In this document: positions 59,426 to 64,000 of the stretch, piece by piece
Position numbering within the stretch: the stretch's first letter is position 1
Layout of the letters: each line of letters opens with the position of its first letter
Origin: an uncultured Lachnospiraceae bacterium
GTDB taxonomy: Bacteria > Bacillota > Clostridia > Lachnospirales > Lachnospiraceae
Length of the DNA stretch: 64,000 bases
Assembly (NCBI GenBank): GCA_910578885.1
Contig: CAJTSH010000009.1
Coordinates: forward strand, 36,518-100,517
Reading direction: 5' to 3'
Position numbers and translations under genes: made by a program
The notes under the pieces: generated by a model
The model's input: the letters and a program-made list of their open reading frames with translations, nothing else
The model's database searches: none
What the model was told of the DNA's origin: nothing

Positions 59426-60305
59426 ATGTATGACGTTATCGTTGTAGGCGCAGGAGCTACCGGGTGTACTGCGGCAAAAACGCTTTCAGAAAATGGATAT
59501 AAGGTTTTGCTGGTAGAGAAATTCAAAATGCCATGGTACAAATCCTGTTCGGGGCAACTGATAAAAAAGACTGTCGATTTGGTGCAGGAATATTTCAGCG
59601 CGGCGGTTCCGGCTTCGGTCATGTGTACCCCTACTGAAAACAGGGGAATGATCTTTACAAACGACAAGGGGAAAGAGTTCAGATTTGAACAGCCGGGATT
59701 GAATGTATGGCGCAGCTCTTTTGATAATTGGCTTGCCATGAAAGCATCAGAATGTGGCGTTGAAGTCCGGGATTGCACCCCCGTACATAACGACTTTTTA
59801 GACATATAATCAAGGCAGCATAGATTTAGATTATCATTACTTCTATGCCTATTTACAGCCGGAACTATCGGAATATGACGCATGGTTTAATGTAAAGGAC
59901 AATCTTCTTGTGCTGGGGGTATCGGTAAAGGATAATGAAAAGATAGGGGGTTATCACCAGCGTTTTCTTGACTACATGAAAGAACATCATAATTTGCACA
60001 TTGATAAACAGACGAAAGCGGATAAATGGCTCATGCCGCATATTCTCCCCGGCTGCGATATTGACTATGGTGTTGGACGGGTGTTGTTTGCGGGTGAGAT
60101 CGCGGGATTTCTTAACCCTATGGGTGAGGGGATTTCTGCCGGAATGGAAAGCGGCTATTGCGTGGCACAAGTGGTCATGCACCATTTTGACAATTTGGAA
60201 ATGATATATTCAGACTATAAAGAAAGGCTTCTTTCGCCCCTATTGCGTCACATTCTCCCGTATTTTCCTCATGCGCTCGGCGGTCTGCCTACTGATGGCA
60301 TATAA
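59426..60305 (+). pseudogene. FAD-dependent oxidoreductase (geranylgeranyl-reductase-like), broken
   Basis: The N-terminal part (59426-59809) has DVIVVGAGATGCTAAKTLSE, the dinucleotide-binding loop, and WRSSFDNWLAMKAS, then stops after DFLDI. The homology resumes in another frame at about 59814 (SIDLDYHYFYAYLQPELSEY) and carries the second FAD motif VLFAGEIAGFLNPMGEGI. Compared with intact relatives of about 370-400 residues, a central stretch is missing and the frame changes, so the gene is inactive. Its last ~25 codons (from about 60224) are not oxidoreductase at all but a copy of the 3' end of the cysteine-rich VLP gene read backwards. It was probably cargo of the mobile element whose remains flank it. 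Confidence 0.78.
60224..60290. repeat. Direct repeat, left copy
   Basis: This 67-base stretch repeats at 61074-61140 with about 5 mismatches. In the right copy it is the 3' end of the cysteine-rich VLP gene plus a few bases beyond its stop. Here it is fused to the oxidoreductase remnant. Confidence 0.9.
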
Positions 60306-60392
60306 AGCTATTGCATTCTGAGCTTTGAAATCATATAATGGGAATCGGTAATTCAACATTAGACAAATCAAAAGCTGTGGGAGTAATGGAAA

Positions 60393-60902
60393 ATGATTGA
60401 AACAGAGAATCTTATTTTAGATAAAGCAAAATTTTCAGACTGGGAAGAAATGTACCGCAATGTCTGGTCACAGCCGGAAAGCGCAAGATATATGCAGTGG
60501 ACTATTACTACAAGCGAGGAAGCTGCTAAAATAAGAATTGTGAAAACCATTGCGTTTCAAAAAGAGCATGACACTTATTTGGTTTATGAAAAATCAAGCG
60601 GTAAAGCGATTGGTTTTGCTGGTGTAGAAAAAATTGAACCTTATATATATCAAGAAGCTGGAATATGTTTGGGAGCGAAATATGTGAGAAAAGGATTTGG
60701 CAAACAAATTCTTCAAAGTTTAATTCAATACTGTAAGGAACAATTTAGCGCGAAAGAGTTTATTTATTCAGCAAGAGATGAAAACATAGCTTCTAATCGT
60801 TTGGCAGAATCATTTGGCTTTTTAATGATTTCTTCGATAACTAAAATAGACAGAAAAGACGGACATCATTATAATCTCTTGCAATATAGCTTGAAACTGT
60901 AA
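60393..60902 (+). CDS. GNAT family N-acetyltransferase (RimJ/RimL-like)
   Basis: A 169-residue GNAT enzyme. It starts IETENLILDKAKFSDWEEMY, the usual RimJ/RimL first strand and helix. The acetyl-CoA loop is GAKYVRKGFGKQIL, followed by EFIYSARDENIASNRLAESF (the conserved N..S strand 5/helix 4) and FGF. GGGAG stands 9 bases before the ATG. It lies between the two copies of the 67-base repeat and has its own terminator. It acetylates an amine; the substrate is unknown. Confidence 0.87.
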   Translation: MIETENLILDKAKFSDWEEMYRNVWSQPESARYMQWTITTSEEAAKIRIVKTIAFQKEHDTYLVYEKSSGKAIGFAGVEKIEPYIYQEAGICLGAKYVRKGFGKQILQSLIQYCKEQFSAKEFIYSARDENIASNRLAESFGFLMISSITKIDRKDGHHYNLLQYSLKL

Positions 60903-60920
60903 TCTCCATCTCGTATAAAA

Positions 60921-60968
60921 GAGCCGGGACACGGCAGCTATCAGATAGCCACCGCGCCCCGGTTTTCT
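60921..60968 (+). terminator. Terminator after the GNAT gene
   Basis: CCGGG (60924-60928) and CCCGG (60958-60962) close a longer hairpin whose inner arms CGG..GCTATC and GATAGC..CCG also pair; TTTTCTC follows. It is 18 bases after the GNAT stop. The bases from here to 61073 are GC-rich element-type DNA without a gene. Confidence 0.75.
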
Positions 60969-61073
60969 CATGGGTGCAGAGATTGGTTTGTGACGCAATA
61001 GAACCGCATTTTCGGGAGTAAAGGCATAAATCCCTTGCCGCCTTATTTTCTCTCCCGGAAAGCCGCATAAATC

Positions 61074-61140
61074 AAGGCTTTTTTCGCCCCTATCGCGTCA
61101 CATTCGCCCGCATTTTCCTCATGCGCTCGGCGGTCTGTCT
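61074..61140. repeat. Direct repeat, right copy
   Basis: Partner of 60224-60290. It spans the 3' end of the cysteine-rich VLP gene (minus strand) and its downstream edge, and is probably the original copy because it is in frame in an intact gene. Confidence 0.9.
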
Positions 61141-61455
61141 GCGGGTGATGCGCTTCCGGCAGTCCGGGCAGTAAATAGCCCGGTTAGAGCTGGACGCAAA
61201 GGGTGAGCCACACACGCTACACCGCCGCATATCCTCCGCATGGTAAAGTTCGGCGTACATCTCCTTATCTGAGGGCAGTACGGCGATACGGAACCATTTA
61301 CAGAGCAGGGAATAGGAAATAAGCTGCGGACATACGCACTCGTCCCCGTCGTCCAGTAGAATACAATTCCCATTATCGCAGTTGCAGCACGTCCGGCGCA
61401 CAAGGGTATTGACTTTCCGGCTTTGGGGTGGCGTTAGCCGCTTAATGTCGCTCAT
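61090..61455 (-). CDS. Cysteine-rich VLP domain protein
   Basis: A 121-residue protein of the Cys_rich_VLP family, found in Tn1549-like and related conjugative elements of gut Firmicutes next to mobilisation genes. Motifs: IKRLTPPQSRKVNTLVRRTC, CCNCDNGNCILLDDGDECVC and a C-terminal zinc-ribbon CSVCGSPF...CPDCRKRI followed by QTAERMRKMR. The function is unknown; zinc binding is likely. The ATG at 61455 matches the family N-terminus but its GAGGT lies directly against it, perhaps because the DNA upstream was rearranged. Here it is the only intact gene of that element. Confidence 0.82.
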   Translation of the reverse strand: MSDIKRLTPPQSRKVNTLVRRTCCNCDNGNCILLDDGDECVCPQLISYSLLCKWFRIAVLPSDKEMYAELYHAEDMRRCSVCGSPFASSSNRAIYCPDCRKRITRRQTAERMRKMRANVTR

Positions 61456-62151
61456 ACCTCGTCGGCGGGGTAAAGGGCAAGGAGCATAGCCGCGACCATA
61501 TCCTTGCGTATGTCGTGGAGCTAACCGGGACACAGGACGGGAAGATCAAGCCCCGCAAACTCCGCTTTTGGTGCATACAAATTTCTTAATGTATTTCCGT
61601 ATATAAAAATATCCGCTAAAATGTTCTCACGGCATAATGCCGGAATTATACTTTTTAGCGGATATTGATTTTTGCCCCTGCTGCCCTCAGAGGGGTGTGC
61701 ATCTTCCAGTACAATACAATTCCTATGATTTAGTGATTCATGATTTCATGGAAATTTGAGAAGTCAGCGAAAAACATAGAAAAAGATGAAATCCAAGAAA
61801 GCCCGCAGAATCAGGCTTTTTCAAGACTTTCAGAAAAATAGCCCTCCAAAACGGAAGGCTTGTTTTGTATTAAAGTTTGTCCCTTTAGACACGCATTTAT
61901 TATAGCAAATCCCGGCAATTTGGCAATCCATTTTTGAAATGTTACGCAGTAAAAGCCATTTTTGAGAATAAATATATAAAATATCCTCCACATCATACCC
62001 ATGCCTCAAATATCTTTTAAAATAAGGTATTCTAAAACGCTAATGCGTAACAACTCCGACAAATATTTTCTCCTTAATGTCCTTGCTTCATGGTGCTAGC
62101 ACCATGTCTTTTATATCATTAAAGGAAAATTTGCTAAAAATACTATTTCTT
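61456..62151. other. Gap with element remnant and AT-rich DNA
   Basis: From 61479 to 61589 a plus-strand frame reads DHILAYVVELTGTQDGKIKP and KPRKLRFW before a stop; it has no start and looks like a remnant of an element gene of unknown kind. A nested inverted repeat follows at 61608-61666. After it come short imperfect hairpins near 61797-61817 and a minus-strand frame of 63 codons (61811-62002) without ribosome site or known motif, which I do not call a gene. Confidence 0.5.
61608..61666. repeat. Nested perfect inverted repeat
   Basis: Outer arms of 14 bases, AATATCCGCTAAAA (61608-61621) and its exact complement (61653-61666), enclose an inner palindrome CGGCAT-A-ATGCCG (61630-61642). GATTTTTG follows on the plus strand. 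It may be a strong terminator, an element end or a cruciform protein site. Confidence 0.8.
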
Positions 62152-62613
62152 TTAACGCACCCTCTCTCTTTTCACAATACTGAATCCATTTTTCAAATAC
62201 AACTTCACTGCATTTTGATTCCATTCGGCTACATGCAAAATAATTTCTTCATAGCCTTGTTCCTTTATATGATTTATTCCCCAAAACAACAATTTTTGTC
62301 CTATACCTTGTCCTTGAAACGATTTCTCAACAATTAAATCATCTAACTCATTTTCATAGCAAGAAACAGCACCTATTATTACCCCGTTTTGCAAATAAAG
62401 GAAAATATCCTTTATTTTATCTTTAATTTGAGCATAATCATAATAAAAATTTATTGGCTCAACCTCTAACGCTTTTCTCATTTTGTAAAAACATTCATTA
62501 TATATTTTCATATATTCATTCCAGTATTCTTTTTGAAAAGGAACACATATTATGTCATTCTGATACTTCAATGCTTTATTATAAATCATTTCATATGCAA
62601 TTATCTGTTTCAT
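62152..62613 (-). CDS. GNAT family N-acetyltransferase
   Basis: A 153-residue GNAT enzyme. The acetyl-CoA loop is VEKSFQGQGIGQKLL (QGQGIG), preceded by LDDLIVEKSF and followed by ILHVAEWNQNAVKLYLKNGF, the conserved strand 5/helix 4 pattern with N and Y. GGGAG stands 8 bases before the ATG. A 54-codon gene ends 22 bases upstream on the same strand, so both are probably in one transcript. Substrate unknown. GNAT toxins of toxin-antitoxin pairs have this size, but nothing in the sequence proves such a role. Confidence 0.87.
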   Translation of the reverse strand: MKQIIAYEMIYNKALKYQNDIICVPFQKEYWNEYMKIYNECFYKMRKALEVEPINFYYDYAQIKDKIKDIFLYLQNGVIIGAVSCYENELDDLIVEKSFQGQGIGQKLLFWGINHIKEQGYEEIILHVAEWNQNAVKLYLKNGFSIVKRERVR

Positions 62614-62635
62614 CTATGTTTCTCCCCAAAATCAG

Positions 62636-62800
62636 TTATTCATCATCTGTAAAGAACTTCTCTAATTTTTCGCATTTCCCTCCAAACATTATCTTCATAA
62701 GCAACAATGCATTTCTTCCAAGTTCTGTAACCTGAGCGGATGGTTTCAAATAGACCTCCATTTCTGTTGGAACCTTAATACTAACGTCTACTAACGCCAT
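62636..62800 (-). CDS. Small protein (54 residues) before the GNAT gene
   Basis: The frame from ATG 62800 to TAA 62636 encodes MALVDVSIKVPTEMEVYLKP, then SAQVTELGRNALLLMKIMFG and an acidic end KLEKFFTDDE. A clear AGGAG 7 bases before the ATG supports translation. The N-terminal beta-like VSIKVPTE followed by helices is loosely like a ribbon-helix-helix protein, but no family was recognised. The short gap to the GNAT gene implies joint expression. Confidence 0.6.
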   Translation of the reverse strand: MALVDVSIKVPTEMEVYLKPSAQVTELGRNALLLMKIMFGGKCEKLEKFFTDDE

Positions 62801-62843
62801 ACTATTTCTCCTTTCTAATAATTCCTTACCGGATCTGCAAATA

Positions 62844-63105
62844 TCAAACTGGCTGCAAATTGGCTAATTCCTCCACCCGTTTTAATGGCAGCTCCAAATC
62901 CTCAGCAATCTCCTTCAAAGTAAGCTTTCCTCTTGCAATCATTTTCAATGCAGATTCCCCTTTTCCCTTTATTGCTATTCTTTTTCCATATTCTCCCATT
63001 GCTTGGCTCACTTGACTTTGATCTCTTTCTGCCTCTTTGAAATGTCTTACTGGCTTTGCAAGTTCCTGATATAATACAACAACTGCCTTGAAAATCTCAT
63101 AATGA
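62844..63105 (-). pseudogene. Rpn-family nuclease, C-terminal fragment
   Basis: Minus-strand translation reads EIFKAVVVLYQELAKPVRHF, then KEAERDQSQVSQAMGEYGKR and LTLKEIAEDLELPLKRVEEL before a stop at 62844. The first part matches the C-terminal part of the Rpn protein encoded just upstream (FYQELAKSVRHFKETERGQN). There is no nuclease core and no start. It is the tail of a second, deleted Rpn gene. Confidence 0.75.
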
Positions 63106-63120
63106 CAACAATATCACCAT

Positions 63121-63837
63121 TTAAAATCTCTTAGCCAGAACGACTTTATCAGCATCCGATATTTTCAGGGTTGTCATTGCCTGTTCCGCAGTCATTTCCA
63201 TTGCTTTACACACTTGATTCTGGCCTCTTTCCGTCTCCTTGAAATGTCTTACCGACTTTGCAAGTTCCTGATAAAACATATCTACCGCACTTGTGCAGCG
63301 GAAATCATGCATCAGCTTCCCCACCGGGTCAGCATCATCTTTATAGCTTCCATTCACATAGATAATATGTGAACCATCCCCGAACAATGTTCTCGTTTCC
63401 TGCAGTGTCCTTTCCACATGGTACGTTGGCAGCCCCATCTTCATATAGTCATTCTTCGTAATGAATATGACATATGAATCATGGATTTCCTTAAATTTCT
63501 GCTTTTCTTTCAGCATCTTGGTGTCCAACATGCTGCTATGGAATCTGGCTCTGTGTATGTCTGCCCCAGCATCATCGTTCTGCACTTCAATGTCGTACAC
63601 TTTCCCATCAGAATCCCTGGCATATATATCCAGTTTAATGGAGCGCCCTCCCGTGACCGGATTCTTATATTCCCTCTGTGCAACCACTTCTATAACTTTC
63701 ATATCATTTCTGCCGAAAATAACGTTTAAAACAAGCTCTGTTGCCACTATATTCCGGTCAAAGACAATCGTCATAAAATCATCATCCAACAGGGTAAAAC
63801 CCGCCAGCATCTTTAAATCTTCTTCTTTATACTTCAA
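63121..63837 (-). CDS. Rpn family recombination-promoting nuclease / putative transposase
   Basis: A 238-residue PD-(D/E)XK protein of the Rpn/transposase_31 group. The N-terminus has AGFTLLDDDFMTIVF. The nuclease core shows IKLDIYARDSDGKVYDIEVQ, giving the D...ExQ catalytic pattern, preceded by the VVAQREYKNP strand. The C-terminus is MTAEQAMTTLKISDADKV, common to clostridial members. These proteins cut DNA and promote recombination and are multi-copy in such genomes. The start is unsure: TTG at 63837 has no ribosome site and ATG at 63810 is the next in frame. A promoter lies upstream at 63900-63928. Confidence 0.85.
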   Translation of the reverse strand: MKYKEEDLKMLAGFTLLDDDFMTIVFDRNIVATELVLNVIFGRNDMKVIEVVAQREYKNPVTGGRSIKLDIYARDSDGKVYDIEVQNDDAGADIHRARFHSSMLDTKMLKEKQKFKEIHDSYVIFITKNDYMKMGLPTYHVERTLQETRTLFGDGSHIIYVNGSYKDDADPVGKLMHDFRCTSAVDMFYQELAKSVRHFKETERGQNQVCKAMEMTAEQAMTTLKISDADKVVLAKRF

Positions 63838-63899
63838 TATACTTCAATTCTACTATATCACTCAAAACATCGCCTCTTTCTTGCGATAGGCTTATCTTT

Positions 63900-63928
63900 A
63901 TTATAACCTCATTTCATCTATCACACAA
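63900..63928 (-). promoter_or_regulatory. Promoter before the Rpn gene
   Basis: Minus strand: TTGTGT (63923-63928) and TATAAT (63900-63905) with a 17-base spacer. The leader to the Rpn start is about 55 bases and contains the repeated word TACTTCAATA. No gene is seen between here and the window end. Confidence 0.6.
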
Positions 63929-64000
63929 CCTAAACTTTGCTACTCCCACGACAAACGCATGAATATCTCTGTTGCTCAAATTACTATAATTACCGTTTTT

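Noticed and set aside
61811..62002. Minus-strand open frame of 63 codons
   Set aside because: No ribosome site, no known motif, overlaps small hairpins; probably chance in AT-rich DNA.
1..64000. tRNA, rRNA, CRISPR array or replication origin
   Set aside because: None of the expected conserved elements was seen on either strand by reading; a covariance-model scan was not possible here.

Overview
The window looks like the chromosome of a low-to-mid GC Gram-positive anaerobe of the class Clostridia, most like a motile member of the Lachnospiraceae. The reasons are: a lipoprotein lipobox, AGGAGG-type ribosome sites, the c-di-AMP locus cdaA-cdaR-glmM, a YvyF-type flagellar-operon gene beside comF, an mbl-flhO-flhP-like gene order, a LexA box of Gram-positive type before uvrB, and Rpn-type nucleases. 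No species name can be supported from this sequence alone.

Region 1 (1-31002, all minus strand, transcribed from 31 kb towards 1) is one large cell-surface polysaccharide locus. Its first block makes dTDP-rhamnose (rfbD at the top, then rfbB, rfbA and rfbC 14 kb further down), a polyprenyl-phosphate sugar (GT2 plus DUF2304) and a GT-C-like membrane protein. A second block is a lic-type choline module: a DNA-binding/LicC/LicA fusion, a second LicC and a BCCT transporter. It starts from a clear promoter that lies inside a perfect inverted repeat. A third block has glycosyltransferases, a flippase and a sulfotransferase-like protein. The last block is an ABC export system (Wzm/Wzt, Wzt with an extra C-terminal domain) followed directly by a methyltransferase and a kinase-like coiled-coil protein. 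That is the parts list of the chain-terminator/export coupling known from WbdD systems. Behind it come a large glycosyltransferase, a GT-C-like protein, a degenerate metallo-beta-lactamase-fold membrane protein, an initiating phosphoglycosyl transferase and GT2 enzymes that run off the window edge.

Region 2 (31.1-46.6 kb) is core genome: HPr, glmM, cdaR, cdaA with two membrane partners, yvyF and comF (all minus); a lipoprotein-permease-ATPase importer (plus, own promoter, terminator after it); recD2; and the flagellar rod genes flgJ-like, flhP-like, flhO-like and an mreB/mbl homologue.

Region 3 (46.6-55.9 kb) holds a large secreted protein with an internally duplicated SGNH plus F5/8C module and FN3 repeats, a divergent LysR regulator, and uvrA and uvrB behind an SOS box.

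Region 4 (56.0-64.0 kb) is accessory and more AT-rich, with patches of GC-rich mobile-element debris: a PadR/MATE pair with palindromic operators, a TfoX C-terminal-domain protein, two oppositely oriented relaxase fragments, a broken FAD oxidoreductase, a GNAT gene between two copies of a ~67-bp repeat, a cysteine-rich VLP protein, a second GNAT with a 54-residue partner, and an intact plus a truncated Rpn nuclease. No tRNA, rRNA or CRISPR array was seen anywhere.
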